DNA from: Toxonevra muliebris | Lineage: Eukaryota; Arthropoda; Insecta; Diptera; Pallopteridae | Length of the DNA stretch: 64,000 nt | NCBI GenBank assembly: GCA_963691655.1 | Contig: OY829327.1 | Span: 53,766,079-53,830,078 of the forward strand | Direction: 5' to 3' | Part shown: in pieces, positions 11,096 through 21,149 of the stretch | Numbering within the stretch: position 1 is the stretch's first letter | Layout of the letters: each line of letters opens with the position of its first letter | Notes under the pieces: generated by a model | Told to the model about the DNA's origin: nothing | Databases searched by the model: none | What the model saw: only the letters and a program-made list of their open reading frames with translations | Program-made: the position numbers and the translations under genes

Positions 11096-12283
11096 TTAAC
11101 CCTTATATTAGCACCACGGTCTGGCCAGACCTTTTTCAACTTTGTTGACATTTTTTTATTATTTGTAATAACACTATGATCTCCGAAATCCATGATATCC
11201 TTAAATGACTATTTCTAAATAGATTTATAAAAAATTTGGAGTCCTGAGGTATCGTTCATACCTGTGAGATTTTGGTGTTTTTGTCATATTGGTACCACCA
11301 CGGTCTAGCCAGACCATATGTATTTTCTCATAGTTTTTCCGATATTTTTGCTTTTCTTTGTTGTGAGTAACGTGTTGTTTGTATGCATATAAACATTATC
11401 ATCCTTTCTTTTGGAAATATAAACTTTTTTTTCTATGAAAACAAAAGTTTTGAATCTACACACATCATTACACAAACGACCATTGGAATTGTAATTGAAA
11501 ATTAGAAACCACAAATGATTATAGAAAATAAAACCTTTATCATCTTCTTGCTTTGGTTCCTCAGATATACCGTTTAAAGTATGGGAGCTGCCGTGCCCAC
11601 TTGCCCAAAACTTTATGGCACTCCGTCTTTTTTGTTTTCACACACATGTTCCCTGGAGCATGGCATTGTCAACCAACTCCTTTGCACCAAATCTAAGTAC
11701 TATAATATGTGTGGTTTCGGAGATATACTCAAAATAGCATTAAGATTTCATGAGAGGTGCAACGCCCATTTGAACACAAATTCAGATCTGAAACTCCAGT
11801 ATAAGCTCGGTATCGGTAGATAATATTTCCAGACCAAAAATGGTTGAGATATACCATAATAAATATTCAGGTTATGTGGTAGATGCCACACCCCTTTTTC
11901 CAACCCCATCCACATTTTTACTGTAATATGGTATTGTCAGCCAGCGTCCTTGCACGCAGTACGCAGTTAACTGCAGTACTGTACTATGAATGTTATTAAA
12001 AAAGGTATAAGGTTTGTATGGGAGGTATCCCGCCCACTTGTAATTACCAAGCCAATAGTAAGGTCAAGCAATATTATATAAACTTTTATGGCATTTAGAA
12101 AGTATAGCCGGGCATATAAACAGATTTTCACTTTTATATATATTGTTAGATTATTTTCTTCATTGCTGTTTCAAAACGTGAAATTTTTTAAAAATATAAG
12201 TACATTATTCTTACATAATATGTAGTGTTTTAGTACAGTTTTAATTGAAAATTCAATTAAAGTGGTGCCAACAGAAGGGTTAA
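11096..12283. mobile_element. piggyBac-type non-autonomous element with TTAA duplication
   Basis: TTAA at 11096-11099 and TTAA at 12280-12283 flank a 1,180-bp element. Its ends are inverted repeats: CCCTTATATTAGCACCAC on the left and CCCTTCTGTTGGCACCAC on the right (reversed). TTAA target duplication plus CCC-starting ends is diagnostic for the piggyBac superfamily. The subterminal motif ACGGTCTGGCCAGACC is repeated about 185 bp inside as ACGGTCTAGCCAGACC, preceded again by a CACCAC. There is no transposase; an 80-codon open frame at 11581-11823 overlaps a dispersed TATGGGAG-type module and is not a gene. A decayed piggyBac transposase lies about 8 kb away, but a family link is not shown. Confidence 0.8.
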
Positions 12284-12965
12284 CAGGCTTAATGAACGTT
12301 TGTAGTCAAAACAACAACGCTATATATAGATACAGGCCTCTTAAATATCACTTAAATAAATAAACTAGACATGACTTTGAAAAATAAACACTTAGATTTA
12401 ATTTTCATAGCTTCTTAAAAAATCATAACTGGCAAATAATTATAGAATACATAAAAACTGATTTGCTCAATAATTTCAGCGTATTACTTGTGCATTAAGT
12501 ACTTGGGTGATCGATTTCGGAGACCAAATTCAATGTTAGCAAAAAATACCGATGTCTCTAGTATCCTTGGTAGTTACGATTTTAGTTAAACGAGGTTTAA
12601 TCTCAGCTAACAATCCTACCTGATAATGCTGGCTAACATAAAGCGGCGTTGCAGTATAGCTAATCAGTATCAATTCTAAAAAGAATACTACACTTAGATT
12701 CTTTTGTTTGAAAGCTTTGAAAACAAATTTGAAAGAAATTATAGCAATATTTCAGAAATTATAGCAATAGTTCGACTGTAACATTAAATGAAAGGATTTA
12801 AAATACGCATTTATTTATATTGTATTGCTAATTTGGAAAATAGTAAACCAGGAAAAAATGTGTTGTGAAAATAAAAGAGGGTATAAGAGAGAGCGGGCGG
12901 GGAGAAAGTTATTCGAAAATTCGAGAAAGGGGGCTTAGGTTAAATGTTTAATCCGACAAACAAGG
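12284..12965. other. AT-rich spacer, no gene recognised
   Basis: No family-like coding sequence is visible. A short direct duplication of AATTATAGCAATA is seen near 12740-12770. Confidence 0.4.
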
Positions 12966-13281
12966 TTAGGTTAGGTTGGAGTGGCTGTTGAGCGACAGAC
13001 TTAGGCCTGAACGGCCCATTGTGACACCACATAGTTGGACCTACAGTTTAAAGCCGATTCCGAACGGCGGTATATCAATTTTTTATCAGCTTGTTGGTTT
13101 TGCCATTACCAACCAAGATGTGTACTTGTACATTTTACATATTATAATTCTCATACACTTTATATTGATAGTGAATATAAGAAGACGTTAAGAGAATCAA
13201 CCCCCAGACGAAGGCGGAAATCGAACCCGAATCTCCCAGATGAAAGTCTAGTGCACTACGCACGAGACTATCGAGGTCGTC
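12966..13281 (-). repeat. tRNA-derived SINE, family A, copy 2 (near full length)
   Basis: On the minus strand the head (13281-13205) has a GTCTCGTGCGTAGTGCACT A-box region and B-box GGGTTCGATTTCC. The body carries AATGGCAAAACCAAC, GCCGTTCGGAATCGGC and AAACTGTAGGTCC. The 3' end finishes with CCAACCTAACCTAACC, so the tail is a TAACC-type simple repeat rather than poly-A. It shares its layout with the copy at 15728-16032. Confidence 0.8.
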
Positions 13282-14280
13282 ATCCGACAAGCCAACAATG
13301 TTAAATCTTTCAAAAGATACATCCATATAGAGTTAATATGTTCCACAAAAATATTTTACAAAATATTTTACTATAAGTGGTGGAACACTTAACCCATCTC
13401 AGATGCAAAACCATTCCACATTCAGAACCCTGTTATTTTTGTAAAGTTTTATTTTGTCGGACTGTATAACTGATAGAGCATTTATTCTTTTTTGATTTAA
13501 GATGATTTATTCTTGGGTTGCAATGCTTACCGCGAAACCGACGTGCCATTTAAAGAGAAAATAGTTAAATAAGTACTGCATTAAATTTTCATATACTATG
13601 ACAAATTGTTAATTTTAGGTATTAATGGCAGATGTTTTTGTATTTACTCAGTCAAAACTGTTTGCTTTATTTGGACATATGTGTGTTACTTCTAAAAATA
13701 GCCATAAACCCATAAAATGTTATATAGCAGATGTTTAATAATATTATTGGCCCCTTGTGGCATAAGTAACATTTATAACGAATGAGCTGGTTACTTAATA
13801 CATATTAGTAATTACCCAAAAATAATATTTCTTTTTTATTTATCTGAGGTAATTTCCAAAGAAAACATGAAGGAAATTTAGTTCTTGAATATTGTAGACA
13901 ATGATTTGCAACATTTTTGAACTTATTCTCAATAGTATTTCAGGGTAGCGTGCAATTAAAATAGTATGTCTCATGTTTTTCCAATTAACACGAATTGAGT
14001 TTAAAACGTTTTTAGCGTCACATTTCATTAAGTTTATCTAGATGCCTGGGGCTATATGCGTACGTTAAGGTCATTCAAAATATACACAGAGTAGGAATAT
14101 ACATTGTTCGACTGCACGTAGTCAGTTGTAGGTACACATGAACACACATTTATATATGTATATCCCACTTAACATTTCCAGGAGCCTTTCGAAATAAGAG
14201 TTCATAAAATTACCTTTTACAAAGATTACCGAATCACTAAATTTTACTTACCAACCACAACATATAAACATTTTAGAATG
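13282..14280. other. AT-rich spacer, no gene recognised
   Basis: I see no coding or RNA gene. A short direct duplication of AAATATTTTAC occurs at about 13348-13370. Confidence 0.4.
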
Positions 14281-14319
14281 TTATTTATTTATTTTATTTA
14301 TTTATTTATTTATTTATTT
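14281..14319 (+). repeat. (TTTA)n microsatellite
   Basis: About nine TTTA units with one interruption are visible. Confidence 0.9.
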
Positions 14320-15727
14320 CAAAGCATTCCTAATGCCACAAGATTTACATCTTATATATTACAGGCATTAGTTACATATATGAATTTTTAAGATTAGATT
14401 TAAGTAAAAATAAAACAATTTAACAAGTAAAAAGGGCAGTAAGAATTATGCAATACATACAATATCAACAAAATTAATTAAATTACAAAAAATATCTTTA
14501 ATTTTACTTTTATTTAACAATTAGCAAAAGGTCAATATATGGGGTGACAAAGAAAATCAAAAATTAAATAAAGAATAATAGCTATAGTTTAGTATTCAAA
14601 AGTTTAAGCGTTTACTCATTCAAAAATTTTAACAAACTTACTCTGAATTGCAATATCGTAAAAATTATAATTTAGGCCATTACTTAAAAAATACATTTGC
14701 AGCAGCGTTCTTGAGCTATAAACGCATTACATTTTAAAAATTAATATTTTTTTTATGTATTTTCGATGTTATAGGCGTGTATCCAAATATTAATCATTTA
14801 TAGTTAAATTAGTTTAGCTAAGGTGTTTTAAAGTTGTCTTATACTACTCTAAATGCTTTATGGGATATGAAAATAAGCACTTGAATGTATATGTCAATGG
14901 ACAGCGAAATGAAATGGATTAATCATATACACTCATTTCCCCTTTATATTATCATTGTATTGGAATCACACATACGACATGGTGAACATACTTGCGCCCA
15001 GTGGCATAAATTAAAGCATAGTGCTGCACATGTAAAACGCATCACTTAGAAACACTTCGGATTCGCTTTTTACTAGTGAATGGAATCCACTTCAGTAATG
15101 AAAAAAAAAAAATTTTTTTTTCTCGCTCTTCTTGTATTTTATTTTTTTTCATAGCACAGAAAGTTTCTTTTCCAAGCATACTAAATATGAATTATTTCTA
15201 AGACATGTCATAAAAAATCGAAAGGTTTGAAGCTTTAAAGAGCTTGAAATGTGAATCAGGAGCATTTCTAATGTACACTCACCTACACACTCATATATAC
15301 ATACGTATTCGTACTTTCATTCATACAATGTATAAAAATATTTACAATGAAATTTTCTATTTTTGTGCACCAACATGCGCCATAATTCGATTAAAGTTTT
15401 GTTTTATTTTAATTCTTCGTTTTTGTTTTAAGTAAGGACATAGAATTAGTGCGGCTAATAATTCTTTGGTAATTTTGGTTTTTAATGACAAATTTTACTC
15501 ATATTTGCGTGTATGCTAAAGTCAAAAACAAATTGTGGTACTACAGCCTCTCAAATCTGAAACTTATTTATCTACCCTTTTTGACAGAATTTTGGTTTTT
15601 TTTCTATTTTAAGATATTGAAAAATTGAAATTTAGTAGAGTTTATAAAGTCATATTTTGTTGAAGCTAAGAAAATTAGCAACCTTTTGTCAGACATTAAG
15701 CCATTGAGTGAAATACTTAGGTTGTAT
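14320..15727. other. AT-rich spacer, no gene recognised
   Basis: Only short low-complexity open frames are present, for example 15244-15435 within a TACA/CATA-rich run. A run of A followed by T at 15103-15120 is a simple-sequence patch. Confidence 0.4.
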
Positions 15728-16032
15728 AGGTTAGGTTGGAGTGGCTATCTAGCGGAACACTTAGACTTGAACGTCACATTGTGATACTACATGGTTGAAC
15801 CTACAGTTTAACGTCGGTTCCTAATGGTGGTGTGTCAATTCGTTATAACTTGGTGGTTTTGTCTTTGCCAACCAAGATGTGTACTTGTACACTTTTTTAT
15901 AATTCTCATACACTTCATATTGATTGTGAATATAATGTTAAGGAGAATTAGCAACCAGACGAAAACGGGAATCGAACCCGAACTACCCGAATGAAAGTCT
16001 AGTGCACTACCTACTAGACTATCGAGGTCGTC
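15728..16032 (-). repeat. tRNA-derived SINE, family A, copy 3
   Basis: The head at the right end has GTCTAGTAGGTAGTGCACT and B-box GGGTTCGATTCCC. The body has the AGACAAAACCACCAAG and AAACTGTAGGTTC blocks, and the left edge ends in CCAACCTAACC. The order of blocks matches copy 2. Confidence 0.8.
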
Positions 16033-16188
16033 GCGAAATACTTGAGTGTTGATTTATTTGAATTCGGCCTATGCTTCTATTTATGTTATGCTAGTGTGAA
16101 GGACAACACACAGATTGACACAAAAATTTGTACAATGATGCGTTATGTCTCTAGTAATAAGATAGGCATAGTATGAGCTAAAAATTAC

Positions 16189-16425
16189 AGGTGTGTGTGG
16201 CACCTCCTATATACATATATATAGTTTATATACTTTTTTGGGTATATATCTGGAACCATTTACGGTACAGTACTGAAATTTCGCACAAGGATGTCATACT
16301 ACAAGAAAATGTGTGTGTGGCACCTCCCATATTATCCGAATATTCATTATGGAATATCCCAGGAATAATTTGAAGTACCGTACTAAAATTTAGTATGGAA
16401 GTATTATTTGTCCGTGGCTTTCTGT
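16189..16425 (+). repeat. Two tandem ~120-bp units carrying a GTGTGGCACCTCC module
   Basis: Unit 1 starts GTGTGTGTGGCACCTCCTAT and contains TGGAACCATTTACGGTAC and TACTGAAATTT. Unit 2 starts at about 16309 with the same GTGTGTGTGGCACCTCC and contains TGGAATATCCCAGG, AGTACCGTAC and TAAAATTTAGTATGGAAGT. The reverse complement, TATGGGAGGTGCCACAC, recurs at 46683 and, degenerate, at 11580 and 12017. Confidence 0.6.
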
Positions 16426-17010
16426 TTCAATAAAATTATAAATAATATCTAACTGCGAATATGAATGAGAAATAACAGCATAAAGAAATGTAAAAGCATA
16501 CGGATGAGAAATAACAGAAATGCCAGAAAGAAAGATGTACTTTATATTGGAAAGTGCACCATGTTTATATTGGAAAGTGCGAAATCTGACATAAAGATGG
16601 TGTTATTTTCCGCTATTCTTAAAATCGAGCAAACCTTTATGTGTAATTTTTTTTTTGCTAATATTTGTAAATTATAAAACTTTCATTCGAATACTTGCGA
16701 ATGGACAAGTGGATTAGAAATACCAATTAGATTGATATCGGAGGTTGCCACGCTCATATGATAATTTCTGTTGTATATGTTTTTTGGTGTTGCTGTAATT
16801 TTCGTTTTAACAAACAATTTTTATTTAATAAGAAGTTAACTACGTAATTTTGAAACCACGAAAACTTTTAACGACGGAAATCGACGAGATCCAAGTGCTA
16901 ATGATCACCAACTTTCCAGACTTAACCACACCACCTAAGGTGCTTTTAAGTTAGACAATGTTCTTTGCAACTTTGATCCAACAACATTGGATTTCGTTAC
17001 AGATATTTAT
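16426..17010. other. No gene recognised
   Basis: A 70-codon open frame at 16465-16677 is formed by near-direct repeats (ATGAGAAATAACAG and TATTGGAAAGTGC, each twice) and looks non-coding. Confidence 0.4.
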
Positions 17011-17647
17011 CACAGTGCAACAAAAAATGTAATACTCGAATTTTCCAACGGTTTTAGCGTAATTAGGGCGCTGCATCACGTCTAGAACTTACACAATGTG
17101 GTCCTGAAGTCAGAAAATTGTGGTCTTCAATGGCTTAGTTTAATGGATTCGAATTTTACGTCTTAAGCAATGTTGTTCAGCACAATGAGATGACAAATTT
17201 TTGTAATGACACTCTTTCTCTATCCTTGAACCCTTCCCTCAAAAAGTGGGTTTTATACCCCAAAAAATACCCGGTTGGAAAAAACCGCTCAGAAAACTAT
17301 CATAATGCCTTCTAAAAACATGTTTCTTTTCCACAATAATGCAAAAAAACCGAACACCAGAATCACCTCCGAATTACACATTCGCCACAATAATGCAAAA
17401 AAAAAAACGAATTTTTCGCATTTCAAACCAGCCACTTTCAATACTTCAGTGAATAACGTTATCGTTTTCTGTTGTAGTTAATAACGAAAATTAATCAAAG
17501 TAAAAGCAAAAAAGTTAGCTGTTGTTCTAGGGCTAGACCGATCGTAAAATCTGTAAAAAAGAGTCATAAGAAGAGAATGTGAATCTTGGAATTTAAAATT
17601 ATTAATTTGAAATATTACTCAGTGTTACAAAATTTTGTTGCACCGTG
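17011..17647. mobile_element. Small element with CACRGTGCAACAAAA inverted ends
   Basis: The left end is CACAGTGCAACAAAAAATGT and the right end, reversed, is CACGGTGCAACAAAATTTTG; both continue with GTAAYAC. TTAT lies outside each end. The interior contains a repeated CACAATAATGCAAAAAAA (two copies at about 17331 and 17386) and no recognisable transposase. I infer a non-autonomous DNA transposon. Confidence 0.5.
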
Positions 17648-19936
17648 TTATTAATTAGTTTCTGCAAGCAAGACTACAACATGGTAAAAGCTTCCATCAA
17701 GTTACCGACTATATGGTATGTCTTAAAAATTGATACAGTGGAAAAAATTTGAATACAATTCTTTCAGGTTTATGTGGGAATCTACTTGAAGAAGAGAGTG
17801 GATTTTTCTGCAGGCAAAATGGATTAACTGTAGATCTAACAATAAATTTCCAAAACTTATCTGTTTGGTTTTAGGGCTAAAGCTGATTGGCTCAAATCAC
17901 ATGCGGATTTTGATGTTTATTATTATTTTTTAGTTTATACGGTAAAATTCGGCTAATTTTTCAGGAAAGTTTGATATTTTACTCCATTTGATTTTTTTTT
18001 ATGTTGGTTAACCTATATGGTAGATATTATATAAACCACATTAACAGACATCCTGGCCAATGACGAAGCATGAAAATATACGAAAAATATTTCATAAATT
18101 CTCGAAAAATTACCAAAAACTTGCGCCAGATTATAGAATAATTCATTGAATATTTTACTTAGAAAAATTTTCAATGAAAAAGTTATTTTTAACCAAAAAA
18201 ATCGGAATCCTTCTTTAAGTCGAAACTGGTGAACAAAAGCAAATTCGTTGTTCTGTAATTTGTCGTTACCAATGACCAGGTAATCGAATTAGCAATGCAT
18301 GACAAACTGTCATATTTTAAGCGAAAAAGTAATTCATATGAGCATTTTTGAGGACAATCCTCTATTTTGCTGACATCATCAATGACGATGACTCTTATCT
18401 GATATGCACCTACATATGTGTGTATATTATATTGGCACATTAAAATAAGTATTTCTCGCATATCTTCTTTTCCAATGTTATGTGCAAACTATCAAAGTAA
18501 AAACATCATACGTTTCAGACTATTTCATAAAGGCAATCTAACAATAATGAGAATCTTCTTTCTAAACGAAAAATATGAATATGCGAGCAAACTAACTTAT
18601 GCCCTTCCAGATAATATTGCGCTACAATATAAGACAGCCAACCAAAATAGCCGAAAGCAACGCAATGCCAGCGCGACAATCATATGTGTGTGTAGCTTTG
18701 AATAGTTTATCACTCGTTTAGCCACTCTTGTCCATAAAGTTTTGCGTTTTGGCGTTGTTTTTATACCACATTTTTCAATGGACACACATACACATACATA
18801 TAAATATGTATAACTATATATACAGACATATCGAATATGACATGGTGGCATGTCACTTGGCACTCTTGTTTACCTACAACATTTGTGTGTTTGCCTCCCC
18901 GCAAAGCACAATGTCCTAGCCGATGTTATTTACACTGGTACAGGCAAAAGTGTGTGCTTATGTCTGTGTGGCTACACACACATATATTTGTATGTATGTA
19001 TGTATGTATACGTTTTTGTGACATGCAAACATGCGGCGTTTTTGTATTTATTACGCCCTCATCATATAACAACATACTACTAACTAACGCTTTTCCAAAT
19101 AGTCTCCACCATTCCCAACGCTTCTCTCCCCACGTTAGACTTCTGGTTAAATATTCCACATACAAACTACAGTATGTTAGCAAATATAGAAGGATTTTTT
19201 ACAAATTCGAAACCAATGCCTGAAACAACGATATAACTTCAATTTCTAAAATTTTATAGTAAGGGCTAAAGTCATCGTCAATATGTATGCATGAAATGTG
19301 AATTTTCATGTATGCATGCCCGCTGCATGTGTGTAAAATATTTATGTTTGTGTTAGTGTATGGACATAGAGTATGAGTATAATATAGTGGAATTAGTGTT
19401 TACTAATATTTTGTAGTTCTACCTTTTGCGCCAGAACGTAAAAAAGGACATACCTATATCTCTATTTACTACTTGACCCAATTCCACCATTGTATTTGTG
19501 TTTTCAATACCGTAAAGAGGTGTACATTTAAAAAGAACATTTACAAATTATGCTGCAACAAATGTACGATACGAACAACGTACATAGATATTATTTAAAT
19601 ACATCGTACTGTCTTTAATCAATAACATACATAATTCTAGAGGAAAATTTGTTTACAAAATAAATACGTATTGATGCAAGAGTATTCCAAGTCAACTTGG
19701 TCGTTGGTTAAGTCTATTAATATTTTTTGGTTGCCAAAACCATGGTACTGATATTTAAAACAAATCTAAGGTCGTAGGCAAAATTTATTTGGAATAAATA
19801 AATTTTGAATGCTTCTCTTGAAAAAGCGTGAATATTCTGGATTCGGGGCCGCTTATTGTAGTTCTATAGGATCTTAACCCTTTCTGTGGAAAGTTGTCAA
19901 TTGATAAGCAATTTAAGGCTCATTATATGTCACATA
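17648..19936. other. AT-rich spacer with microsatellite-rich core
   Basis: No gene was recognised. Between about 18770 and 19020 the sequence is dominated by CACATACA and TGTATGTA runs, which generate several overlapping spurious open frames on both strands. Confidence 0.5.
18990..19011 (+). repeat. (TATG)n microsatellite
   Basis: About five TATG units follow a CACACACATATAT run. Confidence 0.85.
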
Positions 19937-20231
19937 GTGGTCGCCGTAGCCTAGTGGTTAGTGTGTTGGACTGCTACGCAGAGGTGCCCGGGTTCATATC
20001 TCGGCACCCTCAAAAATCAAAAATAGAAAATAAAAATTTTTCACCACCTCTTGGCTATCAATGGCAAACCTCTAAGAGTAAAAGAATGCCTATGAAAAGC
20101 TTTTCACTTCGCCGTCCGCATTCGGCACAAAACTGTAGGTCCCTTCAATTCGTGTATAAATATAACTCACACAACATGAATGGATGCGAAAAGCTCGCCC
20201 TTGGCCCTCCATGGGCTGTTGTGCCATAATA
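19937..20231 (+). repeat. tRNA-derived SINE, family B, full length
   Basis: The head starts near 19937 with an A-box TAGCCTAGTGG (19947-19957), then a TGGACTGCTACGC anticodon-like stretch and the B-box GGGTTCATATC (19990-20000). The body has TCTTGGCTATCAATGGCAAA, CGCCGTCCGCATTCGGC and AAAACTGTAGGTCCC. The 3' end has AACATGAATGGATGCG and finishes GTTGTGCCATAATAG. Tail pieces of the same family occur at 40616-40696 and 52440-52510. It is not a tRNA gene because there is no paired acceptor stem. Confidence 0.8.
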
Positions 20232-20369
20232 GTTTTAATTTTGAGTTATAAAAAAAAAAATTTAAGTTGAGTTTTTGAATGTTACTATATGGTAATATTA
20301 TGTAATTTTTTCAGAAGAAAAACAAAATTTATTGAATGGTATTTTTATCAAAATTATTTTTTATTAATT

Positions 20370-20990
20370 GCGATGATAAGATTTGGAACAATTTTTTTTC
20401 AGAATTTTGAAAGCACAAATGAACGTTACATTTTGAAAATTTGTATCTAGCCGAACCTTTGCAGTTTTTCCTCTTGAATCTGGTTCATTTAGAATAGTCT
20501 TGCCAGTTATTTACTAGGTAAAATCTAGTAGAAGGAGTACTGCTACGGTTTGTTGTTGATAATAGTGAGAACGAATTGGTTTCACAGGATGTATGAGTTA
20601 GTTTTCCGCGTTTCCTCGACCTTCTGATAAAAGCTTACACCAAGAGGCCTATGGCAGTGTCATCTCAGAACATGTCTCTCTCAGAAATTTTGAGCACTTC
20701 ACTGTCTCTTTTATATTCTAACCATGCATTGCACACAGCCAATTCGATCAAATAGTCAAAGAATCGTACCGTCTATTTTCTGGTTTTGATTGAAATACTA
20801 ACTAAAGACATCAGGAAATTAATTTTATTTTTATATTTATTATATTTTGACTATATTTGGGCATTGGATATCAATATTTCTTTTTTCTTGTTGACGAAAT
20901 CGATAATTGAAATCGTCTCCATGCAACATGGATGCCATTTGTACAACGCAAATGGCAACGTTGCAAACGAACATAGTACTAGGCTTTAGG
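20370..20990 (-). pseudogene. piggyBac transposase, C-terminal part, broken
   Basis: Minus-strand frames give, in order, NVAICVVQMASMLHGD and NIDIQCPNIVKI (20970-20850), then TVRFFDYLIELAVCNAWLEY and KRDSEVLKISERDMF (20780-20680), then a spacer and a cysteine-containing tail with NCKGSARYKFSKCNVHLCFQ (20470-20410). These match the insertion domain, the last helical part and the C-terminal zinc domain of piggyBac family transposases, which cut and paste at TTAA. At least three frame changes and stops break it. No intact catalytic core (the first DDD residues) is visible further upstream to 21150, so the element is 5'-truncated or eroded. The 1.18-kb TTAA-flanked element at 11096-12283 shows this superfamily has been active here. 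Confidence 0.75.
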
Positions 20991-21149
20991 TTAATTTTAG
21001 CCATATTAAGGTCAAAAGTAATGGGGTTTCAAAAATTATTAGGTTTTATAATGAAACATTCAGAAATATTAATGATGGTTATGGCCGTCAATATAAAACT
21101 TGTGGATGTTAACGTACTAATTTTATATCGCCCTTAAAAAGTTAGTTAG

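Noticed and set aside
18597..19223. Overlapping frames of 77-128 codons on both strands
   Set aside because: All arise from CACA/TATG simple sequence and have Tyr/His/Ile/Val/Cys-biased products.
19937..20229. 111-codon open frame over the SINE
   Set aside because: It starts before the SINE and runs through its tRNA head; the match to non-coding family copies explains it.
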